This document shows, piece by piece, positions 51,601 to 62,612 of a stretch of DNA of 64,000 bases; positions within the stretch are counted from its first letter, which is position 1, and each line of letters starts with the position of its first letter. The stretch comes from Dicaeum eximium (lineage: Eukaryota > Chordata > Aves > Passeriformes > Dicaeidae). The translations under genes and the position numbers were made by a program. Below the pieces are notes generated by a model, which was given only the letters and a program-made list of their open reading frames with translations, was not told where the DNA came from and searched no databases. Location of the stretch: contig VWZP01009168.1 of the NCBI GenBank assembly GCA_013396995.1, positions 633,450 through 697,449 on the forward strand, read 5' to 3'.

Positions 51601-53337
51601 AATGCTGATATTTTTAAGCCTGTTTTGGTGTCAAACATTTCTGTATTTTTGAGATAGGTTATGTTTTTTGACATTTTTTTCTATTTCTCCTCACTATTAC
51701 AGTAAGTACTGCAACACTTCTCTCACACAAGTACTGCAAAGGTGAATAATGAAAATACAGGCTCCCTACATACATGGGTGGACTTTTCATAGCATTCTGT
51801 TTTACTATAAAATGAAATTTTATTTGCTAATTTACTATTAAAATAACTCTAATTTGCAAAGCCTGATTTGTCAGTAGAGCACTTGTTACCCCCCGGCAAT
51901 GGGAGGCCTGGGGTAAAACTTGCTTTTTCTGACACTGACCACAGTGGACAAGTTGCTTCCCTTCTCCAGGCACTGAGGAGGAAGGGTAGTAAAATATGAA
52001 AACTGATATTATAAAACATGTTACCATCTGATAACAAAGTGTGTTGTTTGAGAATTGGATATAATCATCATCATTCAACACCCACACATCTCGTTCATAA
52101 AATTGTGACGTGAATTTTTAAAACAATGAAAAATGGCTGTTTTGGAGAATATAAAAATGAATAATATTATTTCTCTAAAAATTAGCATAAAACATTCATC
52201 CTCATTTATGTTTTATATCTTGTGGATTAGTTTAAATTGTCTTGTGGTTTTAATCTAGATTTAAAATAGCAAGGGGTTTCCACATTTGGTTAACACTTAT
52301 AATATGTATATATACAGTGAAATGATGTTTTGACTTCCTGCTCCCCTCATCACTTTTTTGCCTTGTCCTCTTGAGAGCAGGCTGAGAATTCATCTCCCTT
52401 GGCTTTGTTAAATTCCAGTTGTGTTTGGGTATTTTGTTGAGATGAACGTTTTCCTAGAGCAGAAGTGTCTCATCATAGTCCAGTCTGCATGGTTGAGAAA
52501 GACAGTTGTCTCATTTGTTTCCTGAAAATCTGAAACCCTTTGTGAATGAGCAAATGGAACATAATATGTTATACAACTGGAATAGATTATATCTTTTTCC
52601 TTGGCCAGTCATAAGGATTTGTAAAATTAATTTATGTTTAAGACGCTTAACTGTTAGAGTTTGGTGTATTTTGATGAGTACACAATGGCACTGAAAAGGG
52701 GTCTTGCCACAGTTTTGCACTGGGACAAATCTGCAGATTTTTCAGCCAGTTAGAAAGTGTTTACAATAATATAAGAGAAAAAAACCTCCAGAGTGTGAAA
52801 TCCATTGTTTTTGATTAATTACAGGACTACTAAAAACACCTACATGATGTGATTGTCCAAATTCAAGCATTTACTTGTGTGATTTACATGCATTACATTA
52901 TTGTACATCCCACAATTTACAAAGAGTAACCAAGTTAGTTCAGTGAAGACCATATGTAGAAAGATTATTCTGCAGAGCTTTTAGCAAAACTTAGAAAATT
53001 AGGTTTGGATGGAATTTATCCATATTCACTCTCAAACATAGTTACCTATAAATAGTCTGTTGAAAGTAGACCTCTATAGCATCTTGCATCAAAATTGGCA
53101 ACATTTTGCATATTGACCACAGGGAAGGAAAAAGTACTTAAAAAACATTTTACTCAAATGTATCTTCTAAGTTGTGTTTTTATATACACAAAATCATTTT
53201 TCATGTCTTAGCAGTAGTCATAAAAGTTTAAGTACAGATAATATTTCTGCACTTTGTGATTGAAATCAGACTTTAATTTACATATATGCTCTTCCAATGG
53301 CATAATATACAGGATTCTGCTTTGATTTTATGTATGA
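48641..53337. other. Non-coding, AT-rich sequence
   Basis: Single undetermined base at 50413 in a T-rich run. No exon, RNA gene or repeat family recognised. Confidence 0.5.
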
Positions 53338-54627
53338 TATTGCTTGTGAAGAGAAGTCATGGCAACTGGGGGAAGTTCATTCCTGAGGTATGGAAGGAAG
53401 AAAATTCCATTTCTGTCCCCAAATGAGCAAAAAGGAGGATCTGGGAAACGACAGACCAGTCATCTTCACATTGAACCCTGGGCAGGTCATTTCTGAGCCT
53501 GTTAAGGGTTCAAAAGTGATTTAGAGTTGTCAAATTTATGGAGGGGAAATCGTGTGTGACCAACCCGAGAGCCTTCTGTGATGAAATAACAGTGCAGTGC
53601 ATGAGGGATGAGCAGGGAGTGCAAGGCTTTTGTCCCTCTCTCCTTAACATCCTGTTGTGCAAGCTGATGGAATAGGGAATGGATAAACAGATGAATAGAT
53701 AAAGGGATGGACAGAGGGCTGTGTCATGGGGTTGGTGCTGGCACTGTGAAGTCCCCCTGCAGGGCTGCTGCTTCTGATGATCCCAGGGGTTGATCCTGGG
53801 CTCAGCACTGTGTAAGGTCTTCAGCAAGGACCTGGGTGATGGGACACGGGTGCACCCACAGCAGTTTGATGAGGATACAAAACTAGGAGTGGCTGATGGG
53901 CCCTGTCATGGTGCTGTCAGTCTCACCAGGCTGGAAAAATGTGCCAACAGGAACCTCATGAAGCACCATAAAGGGCACTCCTAAGTAATGGTTCAAGAGA
54001 GGAATAGCCCCAGGCACCTGAACAGGCTGGAGGCAGTAGTGAAGGTGGGCAGGTGGCTGCAGTGTGCTCTTGGGCAGCACCCTGGGCTGCATGAGGCAGG
54101 TGAGGGATGTGATCCTTGCCCTCTGCACTGGACAGACCCACCTGGATCTCTGGGGCCACTGCTGGGCTTCCCAGTACAAGAGAGACACGGAAATACTGGA
54201 ACAAGTCCAGTGAGGAGCCACTCAGATGCTTAAGGGGCTGGAGCCTCTCATACAAGAGAAGCTTGAGAGAGCTGGGTCAGTTCATCCTGGAGAAGAAAAG
54301 GATCAGGGAAATCTTATCAATGTCTCTAAATGCCTGATGGGAGGGAGTAAAGCAGACGAAGCCAGGCTTCCTTCAGTAGTGGGCAGTGACTGGACAGGAG
54401 CCACTGAGCACAGACTGAAATACAGGAGATTCCACTCAAAAATAAAGAAAAGAGTTTTTACTGTGAGGGTGGCCAAGGGTGTGGGAGCCTTGTGCAGAGA
54501 GGTTGTGGAGTATCCATCATTGGAGAAGGTCAAAACTTGAGGATGCAGCCTTGAGAAAATTATTTGAGCTGGGGAATTGAACTGGATATCTCCACACATC
54601 CAACCTCAGCTGGTCTGTGATACATGG
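53338..54627 (+). repeat. CR1 LINE, plus strand, longest copy in the window, with RT domain remnant
   Basis: About 1.3 kb in correct CR1 order: gggaaacgacagaccagtcatc, tcgtgtgtgaccaacc...ccttctgtgatgaaataac, gcaaggcttttgtccc...ccttaacatcctg, ccaggggttgatcctgggctc, gacctgggtgatgg, aggaacctcatgaag, cccagtacaagagagacacgg, gaggttgtggagtatccatc, and a worn tail ccaacctcagctggtctgtg. The protein remnant at 53790-53984 includes the region of the reverse-transcriptase catalytic motif (expected FADD), here read as FDED, so the active site is lost. Frameshifts break it elsewhere. It is an old, dead copy. Confidence 0.95.
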
Positions 54628-57359
54628 AGTAGAAGTGTTAAAGTGGTATCTTCTTTTTTCCCCCTTTTTCCCCTCTTCTGGCCTTCAAGACTGTGATTTT
54701 GCAGTCATGAGGATGAGTTTATTTAGGAAAAAATTGGATAGACATTTCTTACTGCCTACTTTATAGTGTATGTAAAGGAACATTAACAAAAGTTGTCCTT
54801 TCTAAAGGGAAAATGTAGGATATTATTTTGTTTCCACAAGTTATTTAAGCATTCAGAATCAGCCTAAGAACATGATTCAGAAGGTTCATGCTTAAAACAC
54901 TTTGTTGAGTCAAAACAGAGTGACCTCCCATGGAGCTGGGAGACTTCAGCATCTCTGAAATTTATCCCTGAGGATTTTGTGTTATTCTTGATTTATGGTG
55001 GCGTCACTGAGGGCAGGGTTTGTCTTTTTGTGAGAAGAATTGGACTTTTCATTTGGCAGGATGTTAGGCATTGTTAATCCTGCTGCCTGGCAGACCTCAC
55101 CATTTAAAAACTCAGGGTGTGAACAAACAACTTCTATTTTCAGGTAAACAAAGTTGCTCTAACAAAGGTCTTGCCTTGTTTAGGTCTTAACTCAGGGGAG
55201 CAACGATTTGTTTGGATGATGTTTTCCACCCTGGGAATCAAGAAGTATCTGCAGGGAGCCATTAAGAAAACATTATAAAGTTTTCAATAAGCTCAAAATA
55301 ATTATTCATCACGAAGTCTCTTATTGGTTTCAGAATTTTAATTATTATAAGCATCAATGAAGTTTATTTCAGACTCCAAACATAGAGTTGCAAGTGATGT
55401 ACCATAATAGAAAGGGTTATATCTCTTTTTTAATTGTTTTTACTCACACAATCGAGACTTCCTTTGTGTACTTGTTTAGCATCACAAGACCCTCACCAGT
55501 TCTTGGCTAAGCTTAGTTTTTTGTGTCTCCTGCAGTGAAGATTCTCTTCCTTCTGTGATGGTTACAGAGGGTTTTAATTCTTGTTCTCAGATGTTTTCCT
55601 TCTAATTTGTTCTAAATGTTCCTGTTCTAAATTTTATCCCTTTACGTGTCACTATGTGCTTTTGAATAATTAAATGGTATTGTGTAATGCTTCTCTTCTT
55701 GTTGTTTATGCTTTTCCAATATCTGCAGACATCATCACAGCTTAATTTTAGAGTGAAAAAGCCCCATTTTGTATCTGACATTTCAGGTTCTTCCTGTACT
55801 TGCCTTTCTCACTGCCATACACATTTGAGGAAAAGTGTTTTCCTTTAACTGAGTTTTTTTTAGTAAAGATTTAATAATTTAATAATCAAATTCTTAGAGT
55901 TAATATTATAGCATTTAAATAAGGCAGTAGGATGTCTCCACTTGCTGCATAAATAGGTGGTGATTAGTTTTTGTAACTTCCTGTAGCATCTCTAGTCTTT
56001 GTGGAAGCAGGAAAGTGGGGAGTTACTGCTGTTCACATCATCAGGGTAATGAGATGTTTGACTCTACATATCATACTTGCACTAAATCCTGGTAAAGAAC
56101 CATGCTCAGCATGTTGTATGAAACCTCTGCACACTTGATTTCATTAATCCAAGCAGATAAATATATTAGCTATGAACTCTGATGGAATTAATACCTTTTC
56201 TTTTTAAAAGGGCTTTAGTGGAAGTCACCTGATGAGCAGACAAACATATAAATAGCAACATAAATTCCAGTGCTTTTTCAGTAGTGCTGTAGACATTGCT
56301 GGTTAGTTAGCATAACTCAGTGCTTTAGATTGTTCCCTTTTTTCATAAGCTTAGGCAATACAGCAAGCAAGATGATTTACTGTGTAAATTAATGTCTCAG
56401 TAAGTTTACAGACAGCATTAGGAGGGAGTGAAGTCTACAAAACAGCAACCTCACCTCTCTCTCTCTGATATAACGTATCTTAACATAAAATGGAAATTAT
56501 TTTGAGACTTTGTTATTTATCTCTTTTCCCCTATTGAAATCATCCTTTTACTCAGGGAAGTTTCTTCTTCCTGATTTTGTTCTTTCCTCTTCCACTCTCT
56601 GTACAGTGTGTCCTCCTGTGCGTGTCTGATCAATTTTCTGGTTTGGCACCAGTCATCTCTTTCCTTTCAGTCTTCTGCCTAATTTGTTCAGCAGCAGCCA
56701 CGGGAAAAAAAAAAAACAAAAAAAAAACCAGAGACAGGAGTTATCTTTAGCTTTTGAGACTTTGAAAAAGGTACTATCCTTATGCTATTTTCTCTGGGTT
56801 ATCTGTTGCAATGACAGGCTCATTCCCATGCTCATCAGAGAAGTCTCCTGATTTTCTGTCATCTAAGGGGCCTGATCTCCATATTTTTCTCTTTGTCTTC
56901 TCAGTCAGCATCCTCTGGTATGAAAGTGAATTACTTCAAGATATTGTATTACTGATTTTCCCAAGATTGTTTTTACCATTTTACAGTAATTTCCAGTGCT
57001 TATCCTTCAGGTGTTCAAATTGCTGGAAGTTTTCTGGACGTTTTTGTGCCCAGTACTGTAAAACTGATTTTCTTTGTCATGAACTGGCTGTCAGGTTTCC
57101 AATATTTCATATATTCCAGAGAACACTTCCTTGTAATATGGAAACATTTGTGAGAATTAATGTGCTGCATATTGCAAGTGCATTCCTGCCAAACAGCTGA
57201 CAGAAGAGAAATTTGCTGTGTTCTTACAATACTGAGGAGATGTGAACCCACATATTACCCAGTCCAAATATATCTGGTAGCTGCTCTGTCCTATGTGATT
57301 TTATGGGATCCTTCTTTGGTTTTAGATTTGATAACAGTGAATCAGCTGGTTCTGTTTGT
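54628..57359. other. Non-coding, AT-rich sequence
   Basis: Contains a short (CT) run (56455-56466) and an A-rich tract (56705-56728). The 129-codon ORF at 56811-57200 overlaps another ORF in a different frame and has no recognisable similarity. Confidence 0.45.
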
Positions 57360-57760
57360 GATGAGCACTCACACCTTGGCCATTGCTAAATCCAGTAGTC
57401 TCAAGCTCAGTCATTGTGCTGGAGAGCTCAGTCCTCACCTGCAGAGACACACAAAGCAAGTGGGTCTCACAAACAAACCCCACAGCCTCTCCAGCAGCTG
57501 CTGTGGACATCCTGGTCCCTCCAGTAGCCAACTCACAAACCCGTTGGTCTCTCCAATATGCAGCCCAGATTTATGTCCAGATTGTTATGTGGATCCCAAA
57601 CCTCTCATCCAGGTCATGGGCTACAGTCCCACATACACAGGGTGCACCCTCTCAGGTCACTGTGGCATGGCAGGTACATGGATCCCTGTGATCCACAGTC
57701 CCAGTCTGGTTGGAGGCAGGAGCAAATAAATACCTCTGTGTTGAGGACAGGAGCATTTTC
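57360..57760. repeat. GC-richer LTR-like block with a degenerate ~31-base tandem repeat
   Basis: Three degenerate units start at 57487 (ctctccagcagctg), 57517 (ccctccagtagcc) and 57549 (ctctccaatatgcag), about 31 bases apart, and the second and third are preceded by tggt. An AATAAA lies at 57725-57730. The ctctccagtagc motif resembles sequences I associate with songbird endogenous-retrovirus LTRs, but this is memory, not a search result. The 189-codon ORF over it (57160-57729) is cysteine/serine/proline-rich and repeat-derived; I do not call it a gene. Confidence 0.35.
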
Positions 57761-57778
57761 TTGCCCTATGGTAGTTTG

Positions 57779-58411
57779 GATCATGGAATTATGGATTTAT
57801 TCAGCTTGGAAAAGATCCTCTAGCATCATTGAATCCAAAAATTAACCCAGTGCTTCTAGGTCAGTCACTCAACCATGTCCCTCAGAACCACTTCTACAAA
57901 TCTTTTAAATCTCTCTGGCTGACTGCTGACTCCACCACTGCCCTGAGCAGCCTGTTCCAGTGCTTGACCAACTTTTCTGTGAAGAAAATTATTCCATCAA
58001 GCCTATATAGCATATCAAAACCTCCCCTGGCACAATTTGAGGCCATTTCCTCACATCCTGTCCCTTTTTACCTGTGAGAACAGACCGACCCTCACCTGGC
58101 TGTCCCCTCCTGTCAGGAGTTGTGCAGAGCCAGAAGGTGCCCCCTGAGCCTCCTTTTCTCCAGGCTGAGCCCCCCCAGCTCCCTCAGCTGCTCCAGAGCC
58201 TTCCCCAGCTCCGTTCCCTTCCCTGGACACGCTCCTGCCCCTCAATGTCTGTCTTGTTGTGAAGGGCTCAGAACTGAACATGGCCCTCAAGGTGTGGCCT
58301 CACCTATGTCCAGCACAGGGACAATCACTGCCCTGGTCCTGCTGCCACACTACTGCTGCCACAAGCCAGGTGCCATTGTCCTTCTTGCCCACCTGGCCAC
58401 ACGCTCATCCT
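57779..58411 (-). repeat. CR1 LINE 3' region, minus strand
   Basis: Starts atcatggaattatggatttattcagcttggaaaagatcc and continues with ctcaaccatgtccctcagaaccacttctacaaatc, gcagcctgttccagtgcttgacc, aaacctcccctggcacaatttgaggcc, cctgagcctccttttctccaggctgag, tggacacgctcctgcccctcaatgtctgtcttgt and ggcctcacctatgtccagcacaggg. It is one continuous ~630-base minus-strand CR1. An A-rich tract follows at 58458-58485. Confidence 0.96.
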
Positions 58412-60232
58412 TTATGTAGAAACAGAAAAGGAGAGTTGTTAGGGATTTCTAGAAGAGAAAAAAAAAAAAAATAAAAAAAAAAAAAGGCAGCACATATTTC
58501 CCACCAGACTACCTGGCTGCTTTTATACTTTCCCTAGGCTGGATTCATCACATTTATTTGAGGTGGTAAATTCTGAATGCATTAGGGTAGCCTTGTTATG
58601 GTGTGAACTCAGTAGAAACCCCAGTGAGGGAAACTGTTTATTCTAGCTCAGTGCACTCCCAGCCACCCTGGTTATAGTTCCTTTCTGGCCAGGGCAGCTT
58701 TTCGAGGCTGTGGAGGACGGGAGGTTGCAGCAGCTCTCTGTCTCCACAGTCTACTCTCCTGGTGGTCTGACCACCTGGAGAGCTCTGCATCAGGGAGTTT
58801 GAACCAAGCCTGTNNNNNNNNNNNNNNNNNNNNNNNNGCCTTGCCTACACCTTGAATACCTTTCTCAGGCATTTAAACACCTGAAAATAGAGCAAAAAGT
58901 GCTTTATCTATTTCTGTAGCTGCCCATTTTGAAGTTCTTATAAATGTCAGTCCCTGCACCATGAGCAGCAGTTGGACCTTAGCATGTGCCAAGTATGAGC
59001 ATGTGTTTACACATAGTACCATGATACTTCATGTAGGCACTTAGTGGCTTGGACATTTACCCTTTTGAAGAGCCTGGAAACATCATTACAGGAACTTAAA
59101 TAAATTAGAAATAGAAGCTAAAAGTAAACAATAAAAGCGCTGCAGCAGTCTTTTCTTTCTCCATGCTACTATTTTAATCCTCCTGTGAAAATCTGGGTAA
59201 GTTGATCCCCCCCTTGTAAAAATGTTTCCTTAAAACAGACAAACCTTTGAAATAGGATCTTCTAAGAAGGCTTTGTTATTGTAGGACATGTCTAATGGGT
59301 TGATGCTTCTATTACCAGGACTGTCTTCCATAATACTTTACTGCTTTGATGCCCTGCTAATGTTGTGTTTTGATATATTTTCTCTTCAGTATTTACCTGT
59401 GGAGAAACAGCTCTTTTTTTGTTTTCAACAGAATTTTTATGTGTTTCATAAGAAGACTTATTAACATGTCTAGTGAATGGAAGGTTCTTTAAAAGACTCT
59501 CATGAACCATAAAAGCAAAGCACATGTGAAATGAAATTCATAACTTATATTAAAGCATCAAGTTCAGCTTCACTTCCCAGAAGCAAGGGCACCAAATTTG
59601 GGGGTCTTTTTTTTTTTAAAGTGTTTTCTTTTCATTCTTAAACTACCTTGTATTCTTCCACTTGGGAAAATCTGAGCCATCTGACTTGTAGTTTAGTGTT
59701 TATTCTGCTGTGGAGAGGTACAATGCAAAAGAGAAGGAAAAGAAATGAGAGTTAAAGTAATAAGTTAGTTGTGCATTTCTAATTATTACCTCTGGTAGCA
59801 GAAAGACATAAAAAAGGGCTGTGTTTGGTATCTTAAAGAATGTTATCCTAAAAGCATGTTAGAATCAAGAAACATATCAAATGCTATACAAATACAATTA
59901 ACAAGTACAGAAGCTTTACTTTTATTTTAGTGTCTGAAAGTCCTGGATCCATTGCAAAGAGAAAGGAAGCGGCTGTGGGCGGGTGTGGTGGTTTTTACTT
60001 TTTGCTTAAACCACCATGCCAGTATCTAGTTTTCTGTGTGTGGGAAAGAAGCTGGCAGAAGTTACATGGGAAAACAGTGAAGGCAAACTGAGATAGAAAT
60101 AGCTCTGGAAGGTAGAAAGCATGGAAGTGATAGAGGAAGAAAGTAGGTGAATCTGGAACTTGATTTTCTATTAAATCAAGAAGTGCAGTTGACTTTAACT
60201 TTTCTTCATGTCTCAGCATCAGCTCTGTCTAT
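58412..60232. other. Non-coding sequence with A-rich tract and assembly gap
   Basis: A-rich tract at 58458-58485, interrupted by one T. An assembly gap of 24 Ns lies at 58814-58837, so an ORF crossing it is meaningless. No exon recognised. Confidence 0.5.
58814..58837. other. Assembly gap (24 N)
   Basis: Run of undetermined bases. Its true length is not known from the sequence. Confidence 0.99.
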
Positions 60233-60520
60233 CACAGAATCACAGGATGGTTTGGATTAGAAAGGACCTTAAAGATCATCTTGTTCCAAGCCCCTGCCAT
60301 GGGCAGGGACACCTTACACCATCCCAGGGTGCTCCAAGCCCTGTCCAACCTGGCCTTGGTCACTTCCAGGGATGGGGCAGCCACAGGTTCTCTGGGCAGC
60401 TTGTGACAGTGCCTCATCACCCTCACAGGGAAGAATTTCCTCTTGGTACCTGTTCTAAATCTATCCTCTTTCAGTTTGAAGCTATTGTCCCTTATCCTGA
60501 GTGCTCCATCAATATGGACC
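60233..60520 (-). repeat. CR1 LINE 3' region, minus strand, well preserved tail
   Basis: cacagaatcacaggatggtttggattagaaaggaccttaaagatcatcttgttccaagcccctgccatgggcagggacacc and onward through cctcatcaccctcacagggaagaatttcc to gtttgaagctattgtcccttatcctgagtgctcc. The tail end is the least worn among the minus-strand copies here. The long ORFs on both strands are shadows of it. Confidence 0.96.
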
Positions 60521-61799
60521 AAAAAAGATTTGATGTTTGTCTCCTTTTGGATCGATGTGCTACGTGATGATTGCAGCTCCTCTGCCCCTTCTGCCATTTG
60601 GGGAACTATGAATTACTTGTGAGAGATTTCTGAATGCAGATGGGGAAGGCATCTCAACTTATAGGCAGCATCCTGCCTGAGAAAGAGATTTTGGTTCTTG
60701 CACTTTGTTGTCTTCAGAAAAGAAACCCCAAGCCCTTTAATTTGTACATTTGGGGTGCTGAGTAAAACTGTGAATATGAGAAATGCATGTCCAAGCTGAT
60801 CATGTTTCACACCAGGTGTTTACTACTGCCTTGCACGGTTGGTTTATGTTGTATTTGAAGACTTAAAAAGAAAGAATAACTACCTTTAAAAAACAGAAGA
60901 CCAGCAGTTAAGAATGAACAGTATATTATGTTTGTGATAACTCTTCTATTTGATTTTATATACCCTCTGTGATTAAAAACAATTATTGTCATTTTCATTT
61001 ACTTACAAACCTTACTGATAAAGAAAAAAAGAAAAACTTGAGCTTTATCCTGTATGAGCACTTTTTTGAATCTGTGATGGTTTAAATACTGTTTAATCTT
61101 CCAAAGTACTATGATAATAAACATTTCTATTTCTGTATATTTCCTATATCATGTCCATGTGCTTGCAGTTTATCAGATATTTAACAGTCTCTGGATGGAT
61201 TGCTGTGCTGTCCTTAAAGTCCTAGGAAGTGCCTGACATTCTAATGCATGTACATGTGCAGCCCTGCAAAATGGAGAAAAAATTATTTAAGTTGTGCTCA
61301 TTTTAGAAATGTACAACATGGTATAAAACACAATTGTCTCTTTAAGATGCTGATAGTCCCAACAAGAGAGACAAATGATAAGGTACACATACATCAGGCT
61401 GATGTGTATCCGGCTGATATTAATTAATTAATTAATTGATTGATTGATTGATTGATTTATTATTAGAATTTGAAATGCTGTTTGCAGAACACTGGAAATA
61501 ATTTCATTATTAGATAAAGGAAAATAACCCTATTATAAAGCTCTTTAGTTGTTTATAGATAAAATATTGTTTTACTATATTGCAAGGTAGACTAATACTT
61601 TTGTAAGGAAATAATTGATATATTCAGTCACCTATAAAGATTTGGGTATTTCTTGTAAATGAAATTTCACTCTTTTTATAAAAATCTGTAGTATTATTTT
61701 TTGCCTGTGCCATTTAATTTACAATGAATGTATTTTACTGTACAAGTTTTTGTATTTTAAAAACTCAACTTTAGGAGGAGAGAAAATGTCTTCTTTTTT
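60521..61799. other. Non-coding, AT-rich intron upstream of the SUPT3H exon
   Basis: Contains the TTAA/TGAT microsatellite (61420-61458). Nothing else recognised. Confidence 0.55.
61420..61458. repeat. Compound microsatellite (TTAA)n(TTGA)n
   Basis: About four and a half TTAA units followed by about five TGAT units, 415 bases upstream of the SUPT3H exon. Likely length-variable. Confidence 0.93.
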
Positions 61800-61825
61800 T
61801 CTTTCAGGAGACCAATACTTCTTTT

Positions 61826-61872
61826 CTTTTTAACTAATTTCCATAACCTTGCAATAAACCTCTTTGTTCCAG
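61826..61872 (+). other. SUPT3H: 3' splice site region of the SUPT3H exon
   Basis: The acceptor AG is at 61871-61872, after the pyrimidine-leaning run cctctttgttcc. A good branch-point candidate, ctaat within taactaat (61831-61838), puts the branch adenosine near 61837, about 35 bases upstream of the AG, a typical distance. No AG lies between this branch point and the acceptor. The site is chosen because it is the only one that keeps the SUPT3H frame open. Confidence 0.8.
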
Positions 61873-61957
61873 GTTTTCTCTGGGAGATGCTCGCAGGCCA
61901 CTCCATGAAACTGCAATTTTGGTGGAAGACATTGTCCACACTCAGCTGATAAATTTG
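61873..61957 (+). CDS. SUPT3H: SUPT3H (SPT3 homologue) internal coding exon, N-terminal histone-fold segment
   Basis: SUPT3H is a histone-fold subunit of the nuclear SAGA/STAGA transcription coactivator complex, which helps deliver TBP to promoters. The exon reads, after one base that completes a split ATG codon, FSLGDARRPLHETAILVED and then IVHTQLINL (28 codons). From memory of the human protein this is about residues 35-62, with conservative differences only (Y/F at the start, V/I twice). The residues belong to the first part of the SPT3 histone fold. The exon is bounded by ttccag at 61867-61872 and gtaagaac at 61958-61965, giving phase 2 upstream and phase 0 downstream. An 85-base exon is not divisible by three, so skipping it would shift the frame. 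The preceding exon (roughly the first 34 residues) and the next one (expected to start LQQAAEV) were not seen in the window. Minus-strand and other-frame ORFs over this exon are shadows. Confidence 0.93.
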
Positions 61958-61965
61958 GTAAGAAC
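61958..61965 (+). other. SUPT3H: 5' splice site (donor) of the SUPT3H exon
   Basis: The exon ends in ...aat ttg and is followed by gtaagaac, a near-consensus GTAAGA donor. Reading through would add only V-R-T before a stop codon, so the protein match ending exactly here supports splicing at this point. Confidence 0.85.
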
Positions 61966-62612
61966 ATAACTGGCAAAATAGTCTGCACTCTAAAACTCCT
62001 TCAATCCACATGATATTTTCGTGATCTAATGGCTAATAACTGATTGTCCAGGGTTTAGGAACAAATAAAACACAGAAACTGAGGCTGCTGCTCTGGCCTC
62101 AATGATCTGTAGAATCAGATGTGCAACCCCACCTGACCCTGGGAAGAAAGTTGATGGGTTTTTTGTTAAAAACTTCAAGTTGTTAAAAAGAAAAGAACTG
62201 GCTATTCTTCTAAATACTACTTGCTATATATATTTTTTTAACGTTCTATTATTTGTGTTGATGCATTATTTGCTTAGAATTTATGTCTTAATATTCCTTC
62301 AATGGGATGTTTTGATTTCTGTCAAAAAATAATGCCAAAATATGGAATATTTTAATATATTGAAAGCCAATGAAAGGATTATATAAATGAGGTTGTTTTG
62401 AATCACATCTGTCAGAAACTACTCTAAATTTGAACCTTTCTATATTTTATTAAAGTTCAACAGCTCCTCTTATGAAATAAATCATGGCATTTTACACCAT
62501 GGCATGAATTTGCCATCTGACAAATGACTATACCTTTGTAGAGAAAGGTATAATCTGACATGCCACCTGCAGCTTCATAAAAAGTGTGTTTTTCTTATTA
62601 TAGCCATGAAAA
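61966..62612. other. Non-coding intron downstream of the SUPT3H exon
   Basis: AT-rich; no exon or repeat recognised. The 76-codon ORF at 62102-62332 has no recognisable similarity. Confidence 0.55.

Noticed and set aside
56811..57200. 129-codon + ORF
   Set aside because: Low-complexity hydrophobic and cysteine-rich composition, overlapped by another frame, no recognisable family; typical of a chance ORF.
57160..57729. 189-codon + ORF, the longest in the window
   Set aside because: It lies largely over a GC-rich block with a degenerate tandem repeat, overlaps ORFs in the other + frames and on the minus strand, and has no recognisable domain or splice context.
58672..58872. 66-codon minus ORF with X residues
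   Set aside because: It crosses the N gap and has no meaning.
60208..60597. Overlapping ORFs of about 120 codons on both strands
   Set aside because: Both are produced by the minus-strand CR1 at 60233-60520.
1..61872. Upstream SUPT3H coding exon (N-terminal ~34 residues)
   Set aside because: No stretch reading TTY-GCN-ACN-GAR-YTN-CAR followed by ATG-AT and a donor was noticed. The search was by eye, so a miss is possible.
61757..62011. 84-codon minus ORF across the SUPT3H exon
   Set aside because: It is the reverse-strand shadow of the exon and its pyrimidine tract; the plus strand carries the conserved protein and splice sites.
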